Positions 11,674-23,720 of a stretch of 64,000 bases of DNA are shown here, in pieces (position 1 is the first letter of the stretch; each line of letters opens with the position of its first letter). The position numbers were made by a program, and so were the translations under genes. The DNA is from Diadema setosum (lineage: Eukaryota; Echinodermata; Echinoidea; Diadematoida; Diadematidae), in assembly GCF_964275005.1 (NCBI RefSeq), contig NC_092689.1:11939479-12003478 (forward strand), in the 5' to 3' direction. The notes under the pieces were generated by a model. It was not told where the DNA came from and did no database searches. It saw only the letters and a list, made by a program, of their open reading frames with translations.

Positions 11674-14600
11674 TTATTTATTTATTTATTTATGAAAGCG
11701 TTTACGATTTCAAATAGTTATAAGGACTAAGAATTGAAGGAAGAGATTGTGTCGAGAATTTACCCATATAGGTAGCCGTTAAAATATGGGAATATTATCT
11801 AGTTGATGCGTTTTAATTTCGTAGAATGTTATATCTGTACTTGCTAAATAGTGTTAAAACGTACAAATCCGCAGCGCATTTTTGAAAAGCAAGAAAGGGG
11901 AATTATTTTTGGTTTTACTAGAGTTTCCACATGCTTAATTGCAGATACAGATTTTTCATCAGCTTGTTCCTATTCCTACTCCTTTTGAGATATCAAGACA
12001 TAAATTATCAGCAAATGAAGCTTCCAAGTTAATTTTGAATCTACATCGAGGAATTTGGTTGAATTTGTACAAGTGTGGGCAACATCATTATCATCATGGG
12101 CACAATTTGGCGAAAAGGCAGTCTTGTAAAATCAGTTCCGCACTTGCATAGATAATGAAAGTTTAACAGCTAAGCCCGTGGCATATACTAACTATCATAA
12201 TTGTGTATAAAGGATGTCAATGAGCTTATCAGATAGAAATATCTACACGATATAAGAAGTACAAAATACATATTAAGTGTCATCATCGGCAAACAAATAA
12301 TGCACATGACAATGATGCACCTAAGGTAAATCCTTCCTTTAGGGATGTCACATTCTATGAAGAATGTTTAGGAACTGTATGCCCTATATCGCCATTATAT
12401 TGAACAAATTGGGACAACATATATTAGAAATACAACATTTGAATAAGGAAAGAGTACTTCCTCTTTCATTATACTATTTGATTCGGGCATTAATCATATT
12501 ATGGAAGAATCGGTTCGGTTACCAAGGACCGTCTCTTAAGATACACGTATATCTCTTTCAAAAACTTTCTCGGTTTGAGTACAATGTATCTGGGTCTTGG
12601 AATATTCTATATGTCTTACTCATCGTTTTCACCCACAAACTAAATTGAATATCTTAGTTTGCTTCGGATGTTACAAAAATTGACGTGCAAATTCAAAGTT
12701 GTCACAGCTTTCTGAATGGAGAATATCATGCACGTGATATCTAACTTTTTGAAACTTCATTTCTGTTAGAATTGACCAAACATTCATCGTTGATGTGCAG
12801 TGACGAACATGACAAGTAACAGCATTAGTGACCTTATGATACGAAGCACATTTTGAACTAGCTGAAGTCGTATCTTGATGCCTTCCTTGACTCTGTAGAC
12901 ATCATTTGCCAAAACCGAAATGGATACAATCATGAAATAGCTTCCCCAAATTAATGAGCACACCGCCAGCAAATGTTTTTGATTGCCAATGTTCCGTTGT
13001 ACACGTGTAGGCCTATACCATTAATGTCGTCTCTTTGATGTCTCCGAGAAAATGAACACTGAGCTGTGCTTTCATTAAACTATGGGATCTTAACCTTATA
13101 TACAGGTATGAGTGTGCTTATGTAGAAACATCTGCTGATACATATTTTGTTCCAAGCAGGAGTCACGCAAAATTCAAAGGGTCATAAGCCCAAAGACAAA
13201 TCGAGAATGACAGATCAATCTCATGTCTGATCATGCCATGTAATATTAAGTTGTGTATGAATATAATGTGCGTGTGTAGTTATTATGGTTTTATGTATTT
13301 GTTTATTATGCACATCAATTTGGCGGTGCTGGGATATCAGTGTGATTTTGTTTTATTTATTTACAGTGTCCTCCGGCTATCTTTATCTGCGGCCGTATAA
13401 CGTTAGTGGTACGTTAGCGGGCGAAGTTAGGCTGAACTGTACGGTGGACGTCCACCGTAACTTCGGAGATGGGGGTACTCCAGACAGGGCCGTTCGATGG
13501 TTTCGAGGCTTAAACCACGAAGAGCTGGGTCCTGGTGCGGCGGATCCCAACCCAAGAATCTCTACCACTACGCATGTCCGCTATTCGGGCAAAACGGTAC
13601 AGTGGATATAATAGATTAAAAACAATTTCCAGCCATTCCAAGCTGTGATTATTTGTGAAGTGCACTGTAATAGACTATATGACGCTAATATTAAATATCT
13701 GTCATTTTTCAAATCTAAAATCATCGAGAGAACAATTAGACATATTCCCGCTATGTGAATGTGTACTTAATGTGTCATTTTTATTTTAACTTTCCATGGT
13801 GCGTAGTTGACATTACCTTTAGACCTGGACAATCGATTGGATGTTTCAACGCAGGTGTAAGTTCAGGTTAAAACAAAACGAAACAAATGGAAGTAAAGTC
13901 AAACAAACAAAACAAACAAGCATAAAACAAAACAAAACAAACCAGAGAAAAACTTTTCAAATTTGATAATTTTTCATGAATATTATTGAGGCTTACTTTT
14001 ACTTTCTTGAAACAATTATATATATTTAGTCAAATCGGCTCCAGGATATTATTGGCTTCAGCAGTATCAAAGGAGCATTCCATGATTTCACATCATGTAT
14101 GTGTAGTTCATAAATTGATAGTGTCGTGTGTAGATTTGTAGAATGTATATAACATTGTCAGTGGCCCTTGAGCAGATAAACCTTGGGTGACTTATTATGA
14201 AAAAAAAAAATCATAATGCAATAAGGATAATAATCATTCATTAATGCAATAAGGTAATTTCATTACAATAGGCCTACTGGTACCTAAAAAGTTCACTCGT
14301 GTAAAGAATCTATGCATGCTTTTTTCTTTTTATTTGTTCTGTTTTCTTAAGCCCTAACTCCTGCATTCTTATGTGGAGCTGCTTCATCATCCTCGTTCAT
14401 TGTGATTTGTTATAAATGTGCAAGCATGCTTCCTCCTCATCAAAATCACTTTGAAATTCAGGAAACTCTGTATACCCAGTATCACGAATTTATAGCTGTT
14501 CAGACGGAAAAAGTCTGAAATTATTTGCGGGGGTTCTCAGGATCACTTGTCAATTTCCAAGATCATGCTTAATGCGTAGCAATTTGGGAATTTTTTAGGT

Positions 14601-16742
14601 CTTTGTTCTTATTGTTTGTTCTGCAGCGAACTCACATCCAACTGGACCCCATGGAAGACCAGCTTAACATAGCTGAATATGGGCTATCCAGCCATCTTCA
14701 CAGATGGAAAATGAACAAACAAACAAACAAACAAACAAACAAACAAACAAACAAACACTTCGAAACTGCTAAGGTCGGCTGAAGTGGGGATGTTTCATCA
14801 AACTTAATTTTTCGAAATTAAGATCGACTTGCAACATTATAGTATGCAGTTGGTTTCTCTTTTCAGTTTTATCTAATGTTTTCAGAATCCATTACAAATT
14901 GTTATCAAAATTTAAAGAAAAAAATCCTGTGTTTCATACTCCATTGTGTTAGTAAAAGCTTGCATGAAAAAGTCTCAAAAATTTTAATTTTCATAAAACA
15001 TTTAGTTGAACTCTCAATATATTAAAGTCACACAAAGTCTACCATAATTTCAAGTTGAATTTAAAATCTTAAATCACTTAAATTCTTTGTGAAACCCCCT
15101 CCAGCAACCATGCAGCCTCTATGTAGGCTTGAGCAGGAAGGTGTAATATACTAACTATAGTTATAGCAGTGTATATTTCGCCATCATTTTAAAACTCAGT
15201 TGTGAATAGCAGGTAAAAAGTTGATCTTTATTGGGGTTTCAGCTCAGTCTGGCTCCTACTTGCTGATTGCAGTGTAAGATATTATGTGTATCGTGTGTTT
15301 GTAGGCCATATTATGCATAAATTGTTCTGAGGAACAATGTTCTAGGAGTCCAAAGTCTTGCATTTTTATTTTTATCAAGGATGGGAACCTCCCTGATATT
15401 TCTTTATTCGATATGGGTGTGTATCGTGATTATTGATTAACTCAATCTCCCTACTCACGTTATCTTTTGAACCGATTTTGTATTTTGCAGAAAGAGATCG
15501 TATCGGAACTGATTATCGAGAACTTGCAGCCGGGGGACGCTACCAACTACACGTGTTGTAAAGCAGACTACCAGTCTTGCTCAGACCGTAATCGTCGCAT
15601 TCAGCATCAAGCTTACGTCAACGTGCTACCTGTCTCTGGTGAGGAATCCTATTTAATCTACCTAGGAGGCCGCAATATATCATTATTAACTTCATGTTAT
15701 CATGTCTAGACAAAAAAAAATAGAATTAAGTGCGTCTGTGATGTTCCTTTTATTTATTTTTTTTATCAAAGTGAAAAAAGACATGAAATTTCAACACTCT
15801 ATGCTTCACAATCACACAAGTCATACAAATTAGATGACAAAAAGATGTCATCAGCTATAACAATTCTCCCATTATCTTCCACATGAATGATACTATAGAA
15901 ATAACATTTTGTTGGATAGCAATGCTGCAATAACAACCCATTCCCCCATTGCGCTATTATTGCTACATGATTACAAGACTTCAACAATTTGAAAGTGAAG
16001 AATACAGCTTGGTTTCAGTTTAAATAAAGAATGAAATGGAGCATTCACTCAAGATCAAATGAATAAACCAACAGAGTAGTTGCTTGGTGATTGCATCATC
16101 TCTTCCAGTTTGGCAATATTCCCCCAAAATTCCCCCAATAATGGCAGTGTCCATGAAATCATTATGTGAAACTTCTTTTGTGTGTTTAAGTGGGTGTCTG
16201 ATTTTCATGAAACCTCTATAATGCCTTATTTGTGCTTGTCAGTTTACTCTACACTTGTCAATGACACTAATGTAGAACACTTTGTGGAATTAAACTTTGA
16301 GCACCAATCGTCAAGCCTCATGCTCCAGTGGCTGTATCTCAATGAATATTACATGGACCTTCAGCTGCTAATTTTGTCAAACACGTTTGGCAAAAAGGGG
16401 AAGCACCGTCAAAGGGCCTGGGAAACTGGTATGACGCAAATGGGGGAAAGAATGACAGTACACTTACAAAGGCATGATAGGACGATAGATCTTTTTTCCC
16501 CTGTCTGTTTTTTGACATACAGTGCACTCCCTTTATAACGAACACCAATACATATAACGAAATTCCGGTTACAACCAAATAAGATTTAGGGCCGCAAAAT
16601 CGTCAACTCTGTGTATTTGCATTGTTTATTCATTCGGTTATAACAAATTTCGATACTAGTATAATGAAAGAAAATTGCCGGTCCCGAGAACTTTGTTATA
16701 ACGGGAGTCCACTGTAAACATATAAACATATATACAGTACAA

Positions 16743-16792
<50 letters not shown>

Positions 16793-18273
16793 GTGTGTGT
16801 GTGTGTGTGTATACTGAACATAAATACAGTAAATATAATGTTTTATATATATGTCTGTATATATATATATATATATATATAATTATATACATATATGTCT
16901 GTGTATGTACACATATCATTTACATTAACATGTGTGTATATGAACAAACATAGACACACTATATATCTGTTTATGTGTTTGTGTATATTTCATTTACTGT
17001 ATATGATATAATATATAATATATTGCATAGGGAGGGTAAATCTACATATTATTTTAGTGAAAATACCTGCATCTGTGTGCACTGGCATGAGTCTGTTGAA
17101 GCTAGTCTGAAGAATTTCATCTTTGCATTGCCATTCTTTAGCTTCAGATTTTGTTTTTCAAATTAAAAGCATGTGGTAATTAACCTGAGCCATATCATTC
17201 CCTGTACATCTGTTTGCTTCAGAAGACACAACGATTACCACCACCACCACCATTGCCACCACCATCACCACCACCACTTCAAGACCCAAAACTCGTACAA
17301 CAGGTGAGTTTGCTTCCAATAGTTGCATGCTTTTACAGGCGCATATAATAACTACTGTAAAGTGCAATGTGGGCCAGCACTAGGCTTTCACTATGGCTAT
17401 ACCATCATTGATGTGGCATCTTTTGATGGAAGGATCAAGTGTTAATTCTGGGTGTTCAGTCAATATTTGTGTTGCGATTTTTCAAGAGCTTGACTATTTC
17501 ATGCAAACGTAATAATTCTTTGTGCATGACTGTGTGTGAGTTATAATGCATCAATGCAAGTAATACAATAAATTCAACAAACTAAAAGTAATATATACTG
17601 CAATCACCTAAAGGGTTAGTGGCTATTCATCTATTGAATAGGTCCTACCAAGGAGGTAAGTTGGAGTTCAAATTGGCTGTAATCACTCAAACAGTTGTCA
17701 GTTTTCTATTGATGTACAAAAGAATTCCACTAGTGCATTTGTGCCTTTGAGGATTGATGTTCGATGTCGCCATCTTGCTGAACAATCTGAAGATCAATTT
17801 TGAACGTTTACATAACGTTGGCTATATTTTGCTTGTTACCAAATGTAAATCAGAGCTGTCATGTGAAACTTTTTAAAACTGTACCATCCTGGAAAGCCAG
17901 TTTTATCACTTTTCCATTCTGAAATGGCAATAATAATAATGAACCCATCCCAGTTGTCTGCCACTGTATAATAGACTACTGGGTACAAACTTGGTTTGTT
18001 CATTTATATATTTGTTTTGATACAATATTTTTCCTGTTTTTATTGTTTTGTTTGGGATGAAGATATTTTTTTTTTTTGCTTTTCCCATAAGTGGAATAAC
18101 TTTGTACCCATTTGTGTTCTTAATGCACAGCGTCTCCAAGCCCAGCGGAAATAAAATATAATGACATCAGTAATGATGCATTTAAGGGCACGAACACGAC
18201 AGGCAAAGCAAACAGACTGGACATAATGGTCAGTCTCATACTGGCATCAGCAGTGGTTGCCCTGCTCTGGTAA
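10043..18273 (+). CDS. Gene A: secreted/GPI-type V-domain Ig protein with Thr-rich stalk (5 exons)
   Basis: The spliced product (exons 10043-10103, 13367-13596, 15491-15638, 17223-17303, 18131-18273) is about 220 residues. Residues 1-20 form a signal peptide (core [10 protein letters not shown]). Residues 22-146 are one V-set-like Ig domain: strand-B Cys45 (R-L-N-C-T-V), core Trp65 (V-R-W-F-R-G) and the D113-A-T-N-Y117-T-C119 signature. An extra Cys127 could make a second bridge. Residues 147-174 are a Thr-rich, O-glycosylation-prone stalk. The final 16-18 residues are hydrophobic and end at Trp220 with no cytoplasmic tail, as in a GPI signal. N-glycosylation motifs are at 32, 44, 116 and 195. 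The start is in good context (A at -3, G at +4). All introns are GT-AG, with phases 1, 0, 1, 1. Partner and role are unknown; a surface recognition protein is inferred. Confidence 0.82.
10104..13366 (+). other. Gene A intron 1
   Basis: A 3.26-kb phase-1 intron. It holds (AT)n tracts (10464-10530, 11014-11050, 11629-11690), (AC)n tracts (10991-11013, 11428-11450) and old LINE remains on the minus strand (10720-11450). The rest is unique-looking AT-rich sequence shared with unit B's intron 1. Confidence 0.7.
10720..11450 (-). pseudogene. Old LINE RT fragments in intron 1 (gene A)
   Basis: Minus-strand peptides resemble a CR1/Jockey-like RT. A catalytic block, [11 protein letters not shown], lies near 11340-11380, and [15 protein letters not shown] lies near 10850-10915. 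Both align with the better preserved LINE at 35.85-44.3 kb ([10 protein letters not shown]). The same remnants occur in gene B intron 1, so this insertion predates the gene duplication. Confidence 0.6.
13367..13596 (+). CDS. Gene A exon 2: N-terminal part of Ig V domain
   Basis: Acceptor 'ttatttacag', donor ACG|GTACAG; 230 bases, phase 1 to phase 0. It encodes strands A to about E with Cys45 and Trp65. The Cys-to-Trp spacing of 20 residues is longer than usual for V domains, implying a long CDR1-like loop. This is the exon most different from gene B. Confidence 0.82.
13597..15490 (+). other. Gene A intron 2
   Basis: A phase-0 intron of 1.9 kb splitting the Ig domain. It contains an (AAAC)n microsatellite at about 14711-14757 and no recognised gene. 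Gene B's equivalent is 3.5 kb because of LINE and SINE insertions. Confidence 0.7.
14711..14757. repeat. (AAAC)n microsatellite
   Basis: Perfect tetranucleotide run in gene A intron 2. Confidence 0.95.
15491..15638 (+). CDS. Gene A exon 3: C-terminal part of Ig V domain
   Basis: Acceptor 'ttttgcag', donor TCTG|GTGAGG; 148 bases, phase 0 to phase 1. It carries the D-A-T-N-Y-T-C motif that closes the canonical Ig disulfide, followed by an adjacent Cys120 and Cys127 and the strand-G region (H-Q-A-Y-V-N-V-L-P). It is strongly conserved in gene B. Confidence 0.82.
16520..16714. mobile_element. pogo/Tigger-like MITE with TA target duplication
   Basis: A 195-bp element starting CAGTGCACTCCCTTTATAAC and ending 'gttataacgggagtccactg', flanked by TA at 16518-16519 and 16715-16716. 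The TIR style (CAGTG-ACTCCC-TTATAACG) is that of pogo-type Tc1/mariner MITEs. A decayed copy at the same place in gene B (about 58802-58980) shows it was present before the duplication. Confidence 0.7.
16748..16880. repeat. (AT)n / (GT)n compound microsatellite
   Basis: Long TA dinucleotide runs interrupted by 'acgtgtgtgtgtgtgtgtgt'. ORFs translated from it are low-complexity I/Y repeats. Confidence 0.95.
17223..17303 (+). CDS. Gene A exon 4: Thr-rich stalk
   Basis: Acceptor 'tgcttcag', donor ACAG|GTGAGT; 81 bases, phase 1 to phase 1. It encodes E-D-T-T-I followed by runs of ACC codons (Thr) broken by Ile and Ala, then S-R-P-K-T-R-T-T. It acts as a mucin-like spacer. The exon is an expandable ACC repeat and is 18 bases longer than gene B's. 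Confidence 0.78.
17304..18130 (+). other. Gene A intron 4
   Basis: A phase-1 intron of 0.83 kb with a close counterpart in gene B (60683-61598). Nothing coding was recognised. Confidence 0.65.
18131..18273 (+). CDS. Gene A exon 5: juxtamembrane segment and hydrophobic C-terminus
   Basis: Acceptor 'taatgcacag', then 47 codons including TAA. It encodes S-P-S-P-A-E-I-K-Y, a small-residue region (G-T-N-T-T-G-K-A-N) suitable as a GPI omega site, and a hydrophobic end finishing V-V-A-L-L-W. The stop TAA sits within CTCTG|GTAAGC, a good splice donor, so splicing here would delete the stop. The gene B exon differs at only four codons. Confidence 0.78.
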
Positions 18274-19226
18274 GCAAAAGAATGTCACTTTGCAATAACT
18301 GTGTTCAGATCGATACACAGTTGGAGCCCGTTATCTACAATGCACAAGTCCAGTTAAGTGCACTTGGACAGTCCTCCGGCATATTTGCAGATTCCTCCCC
18401 AAACGTGGATTCGGTGAATGTAGAAGTATCTATTGAACACACTATGAAGTTTTAGGAAAATAGGACAATTTTGGTCAAAAGTTTCAATTTTTGAAGTCCT
18501 ACATAGATCAGTGTGCCATCATCAGTAGATTAGAAAGCAACCAATTCAAGATGTCACAGTCGTGGAACAATATTTAGAGAAATTGTAAAGAGAATTCCCT
18601 TTTTTTTTCAAGATGCAAAGGCCTTTGACTCACCTCTTGCAAATTTCAGGGGGCATAACAGCACCCCTATCAGCAATAAGTCGAGGGAATGTGGTCTTTT
18701 GGGTTTCTTTTCATATCTATCTAAAATATTTCTACTACTGAGTCCTGTATTCTTGTTACCTTCCCATCCAGCAATGATAGATTTAACAAACTTTAAAAAA
18801 AAAATCATACTTTTACTCTTAACAGATTTCACAAAAAATGTCCAAAATTTGCTTGAGTTTTCATTTTCAGATTTTTCCAAAATTCCATGATTATCATATC
18901 TTTGAGGGGGATTACACCTCTTCATAATTTGAGACAGTTGTATGATGTTTAATGTGAATGAAAGTCATCCATTTGATTTAAATTGCTTTTGCTTATATTT
19001 ATTCTATTGTACACTTTAATGAATAATGGTCACACATTTTTTTTCTCATAATATTCAGGAAAACATCTACCCTTTGTGAAAGGAAACTCAAGATATTGAT
19101 AGTTTTAGACCATTGATCAATTGCTGTGCCACTGATCATTATTCACACTACAAGCAATCTAGAAAACAAAGACAATGCTTGTCAGTTTTTAAATTCTTTT
19201 CTTCTCTTTTTCCCCCCTCTGTGCAG
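18274..19226 (+). other. 3' region or retained intron after gene A exon 5
   Basis: A 953-bp stretch between the exon 5 donor-like site and a strong pyrimidine-rich acceptor at 19226. No coding was recognised. It is 3' UTR if unspliced, or intron 5 if the donor is used. Confidence 0.45.
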
Positions 19227-20035
19227 GCAACCATAGCTAAAGAGAAGATTCTCCGTCACTGTAGAAGTGACTTTGCTTCCAGATTGAAAATGGTGTACAA
19301 ATTGTATGTGAATGGTCCTCAGACTGCTCGTCTCAACGGTATACCATTGGATACTTTTTGTAAAGGGGCATCTTTTCGGATGACCAATGGACACACACCT
19401 AATACCTGTTATGGTACAGGTGGTCAGGTCATCTGTCCGCAGACTCGCCATCTGCCTCCCACAGTTACCATGGGAACAAGTTGGACTTTTGGCTCTCTTC
19501 TCTATCTCCCACTGGTCTATGGGATGACGGCAGGGATTGTCAGATAAAATCGTGGCGTGCATTCACATTGATGGTGAAATGCCCCAGTATATTGCATGAT
19601 TTCTCAATGTGAACACAAAAGTACATCGCGAAATGCTTCGTGAATTACCTTGGTATTTAGGGTGGAAATTTAAAGAGATTCGAGTGTGAATCATGTCATG
19701 AAATACCACCGAACATAAAGCGATGTATTTTCTCACATGGCCCGGCACACTTCCTGTCTGTGCCCAGTGGAGATATGCGCATGCGTAATGCTTACAACAA
19801 TACCAAGATATTTCGTGAGTGAGAATGGAATCACTGCATTGTCTATAACCGTGTTATATAGTGCAAATATCAGTGTTCTTTAAGGTCACTTACCAATGAT
19901 TGATTGTTTGTCAGTTTGTTTGTTTGTTTGTTTGCTTGTATAACCTACACCTAAATTTGTGCTTATACCAGCAATGCCAACCGAGTTAAAAAAAAAAAAA
20001 AAAAGATTAATAAATGCAGGCAAGGCCGATGTATA
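19227..20035 (+). other. Putative terminal exon 6 / 3' UTR of gene A
   Basis: Begins after 'cccccctctgtgcag' and extends to about 20 bases past an AATAAA at 20009-20014. Both signals are kept in unit B (63105 onwards, AATAAA at 63897-63902). Splicing from the exon 5 donor would replace the stop and end the protein two residues later (L-L-W-Q-P). In another frame the first 50 codons read like the start of an NTR (netrin/sFRP-type) module (I-L-R-H-C-R-S-D-F-A-S-R-L), but that frame needs a phase-0 upstream exon that I do not find and is broken in unit B. Confidence 0.4.
20009..20014 (+). terminator. Putative poly(A) signal of gene A
   Basis: AATAAA, positionally conserved with 63897-63902 in unit B despite surrounding divergence. 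Confidence 0.4.
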
Positions 20036-20520
20036 CTGAAGTACTATTACCTGAATCTCCACACAACTCTGGCAGTTATGTGGACTCGGTCAATGATGAT
20101 CAGTATTATGATGTTTATTTATTCACAAACAAGATCAAAGGTGGATATATCAAATCACTGCTTCTTTTCCATTGCTTGTATACTGATTACAAGTTGTGAT
20201 ATTATATTGGGTTCAGGGCCTTTCCAACGAGGCTGTAATGTATATTTACATTGCGATTGTGAAGTTTTGATGATCATTGTTGAAGGAAAAGAAATGTGTG
20301 CATATGTGCAGCTATACAGAATGTATATTTGTATATATATATATACCGGTAGTATGTTCAAAGTTTATCAATGTATGCATTACAGTACATGTATATACTT
20401 GTACTAGTATCGAGATGTCTATGTGTATGATGGGTAATGTGGTGAGGAAAAGGTAAATTGCAGGGAACTTTGAGAATAATAAATTAGAGTTCTATTTACA
20501 CATGAGATCGAGGCATCTGG

Positions 20521-22450
20521 TGTAAGACACTAGCACAGGGCACATTCAGCTATACAATTGTAGTTTTGAGATTCAGTGTAACATCCATGCCCTTTTTCAG
20601 GAAATGGACTTCTAGCGTGTATCCTGGAAATTCAAATTCCGACTTGATCAAGTGAGTAGTTCCCACAATGAACCTCCAGAATAGCAGGTCATGGAATAGT
20701 TTCCTTTTGCAATCCAATTACAAGCCTAGCGTCAAACTTGTGTAATCCCCATAAAGAATAAATTGTCTTTTTTTTTAAGGACTTCAGGCACTATGTTCTG
20801 AAAGCATGATGTCAATTAGATGAGTAATCTAAACAAGCCATTTTCATACAGAAATTTTCATGATATTTTTTTTTTACTTTTTTTTTTACTTTTTTTTATT
20901 CGGGGGTGGGAGGGGGTGTCCATCATGACAGAGAATTGGGCCAAATTTGAACGTCTTTACTCTTGCCATTTGGAGTCATTCCTTCACCACATTACACCAC
21001 CATCACAAAGTAAAGTGCAATATTCTTACAGCCAAATGATTATGTTCATTTCAAAGCATATAGTGATAGAATTTGTAAGCTATATGGTGTATGTAAGTTG
21101 TAGAACATTTCAGATTCAAATATTATCTTACAAGCATTTGGTGTGACTGAAAACAATGCTTTAACTAATGTTCATATTTGGATGACCAAATTTGTATAGT
21201 TATAAATTCTATGTTTTCATGAATTTGCATCCAGGTGACATAATTATTGCTCCTATCAGCTATTAGTGTGTTGTAAAAGGGAACAGAAATATAATGTGAC
21301 TAGTCATATCACGACAGCCTGATGAGGTAGCAAACACTGATTTTCTGATTGAGGCATTCTAAAACTTTCTGAGCTCTTCTATGATTTAGAATTATTTTTG
21401 GTCAACTTTTATCTTTAAAAAATTGATGGAAGATGGAATAGTCATAACTAAGTTTTGAGATGATCAGTTTTGAAGATTAGTTGCAGTCAAGTATGCAAAA
21501 GCATGAGGTTCACAACATTTCAGCCATAAACACGGAACAGGTTAATTTTGAACATTATAGTGACATGCTTCATGAGAAATGGGTTGGAATATGAAAACAT
21601 TCTTACACTTTGAATTTTGGACATGGTGTATTTGAGACATTTAATGTTCACTTTTTTTTAAACAAATGACAAATTTCTTTCTTTTGACATGCTTCATAAA
21701 AAAGGGTCGGAGTATGAAAACATTCTTATAACATTTTGAAACATTGGACAAGAAGTAGTTGAAGCATTCAATGTTCACTTTTTTTAAACAAACAATATAT
21801 ATACATTTTTTTTTTGAAGTACCCATCTTGCATTTTCTCAGCTTGAATCTCAGTGACTTCCTCATGGCTCAGTGATGACAGGTCTTATATTTCTCCCAGC
21901 AAACAGCAGAGTGATGTAGTGCCAATTGATGCAATCATGTGATTTTAAATTATATCAAAATAAAATAGTTTGTCATCAGTGTGGCTCTCCTAAGTATTCG
22001 TCTTCTTTAAATGGATAATGCTATATGTACATGTGGGCGTCTCTTATACTATCATAAACTAATCCAAAGCTATAAATGAATTAACTGGTGTGCACACACA
22101 AAGCTAAGTCTATTGTTAAGTCTTTATTTACATGATCCATTCAACTCGGCTGCGTCTCGTTGAATGGATCATTTCATCTTTCACTGAATGAAATATTCCG
22201 TCCATTGCACGAATGAAAGAACATTATTTGATTTTATTATAACACCCAAAAAGAGATCCTTGTTATTTGATGATTTGTGAATTTAAAAGAAACAAGAGAG
22301 AATGTGTGAGATATGAGATCGAAGGAGTGCTGAGCGCGAAACGCTAACACTGTGTGTCAATATGCTTGATCGCATGCACACTGGAAACACAAGCAGTTTA
22401 CATACATGTACGCATTGTGCCAGGTTCTAGGCATGCATGCAAACAGAGCA
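20521..22450. repeat. Segmental-duplication tail block (unit A)
   Basis: Second copy of the block seen at 2571-4278. It shares 'ttctagcgtgtatcct', 'caaaagcatgaggttcacaa', 'tgcttcataaaaaagggtcgg' and the GATCCATTC hairpin near 22134. It lacks both the TTAA MITE and the palindromic element of the first copy. No coding was recognised. Confidence 0.75.
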
Positions 22451-23720
22451 CATTGCTTGGATCAAAGATTGCACAGTAAATTGAGCCACAATTGCATGAA
22501 TGACGACGTGACAGTAAAATGGGAGAAATGATCAATATAAAACAACCAATCAGATAACAAGGATCTATTTAGCTGTCAATGGAATATTCACAGTAAAATA
22601 TCACATATTTGGCTACCGAAGCAAAGCACTAGTAAAATCAGATTCTTCAGGAGGCATCATAGCTGTTGTATAATTTACAAAATGGGGGGGGGGGGGCTAT
22701 AGATAACTATGCACTCACTAAATGGGCTGGTGATAGACGAGTCTTATTGAGAAAGAAGGGAGAACGAAAGGCAAAGATGTTTTGAAATGACTATATACAA
22801 AGTTAGGAAGGTAATTCCTTAGGTTGGAAAAAAAAGATTAAAACCACTAAAATGACTTTCATTCCATCATTTTGGGGTGGAGGTTTAGGTCATATTATCA
22901 GATGCTCTTCCTGTGTCACATATTCAAGAGTTGCTTTCACTTTGACAGTTGGGGTATGTTTTAGTGTGCTTTGAGCTCCACAACATTGCCCCCTCCCCCC
23001 CCCCCAAAAAAAAAAAGCATCATGTTGAAAAACAAAACAAAACACAACGACAACATAAAGAAATAACCATACAACTTGAATATCAAAGGTTATGACCAGT
23101 CTCGTTCTTAGTCTTATTTACTAGCAGAGAAAACTGACATCTTCGCTACGCCTCTTTGAACATTGTTTGAACAATTTGAACAGTTTGAACATTGTTGAAC
23201 TGATTTTGCTGTAAGATGCATTGTCTATAGAAATTTCAATAAGCTTAGCCAACTTCTTAAAAGTATGGACAGTAAAACGTTTTGAAGGCAAAAGTCATAT
23301 TTTGTTTCAAAAGGGAAATGCACATATCAATCATGCTTTATAATCCAATTAGCAAAAAAAAAAAAATGGAGGTATACTTTTTCATTTTTGCTTAGGAAAC
23401 ACAACACTAAACATTGTAACGTGTAATTGTTGGTAGCTTGAACGATATTCATTTGCCTGTGTATGTACAGTCAAGGAATAAAGTTTATTTTTACTATGAT
23501 GGCAAATATATTTTATCCACATAATGTGTTGATGCTGAGAATAAATGTGAATTGAGTTATCAATCTACTATACACTGTGTAAACATCGGTGTCTTAAATA
23601 CATGTTTCTGTGAAATTCTTCCTTTATCTGCATTTTGTGGGTGTGTTTGATATTCTACTTGACTTTCTGCTCTTTAACCCTTACTGTGCCATGGACTTTG
23701 GACAATGTGTACAACACATT
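22451..23720. other. Non-coding stretch
   Basis: No gene recognised. It contains a poly-G run (22684-22697) and a poly-C/poly-A run at about 22993-23016. 'gtttgaacattgttgaac' style short repeats occur near 23156-23200. Confidence 0.5.

Larger units (their letters stand above)
15639..17222 (+). other. Gene A intron 3
   Basis: A phase-1 intron of about 1.6 kb. It holds a pogo-like MITE (16520-16714) and compound (AT)n/(GT)n microsatellites (16748-16880). Otherwise it is sequence shared with gene B intron 3. The ORF at 16182-16538 has no family resemblance and is not supported. Confidence 0.65.

Noticed and set aside
12784..12972. Hydrophobic minus-strand ORF that hinted at a membrane receptor exon
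   Set aside because: The paralogous stretch in unit B (about 53345-53540) is interrupted by stops, and no receptor motif is recognisable.
16182..16538. 118-residue plus-strand ORF in gene A intron 3
   Set aside because: The corresponding gene B intron sequence has indels that break the frame; no homology seen.
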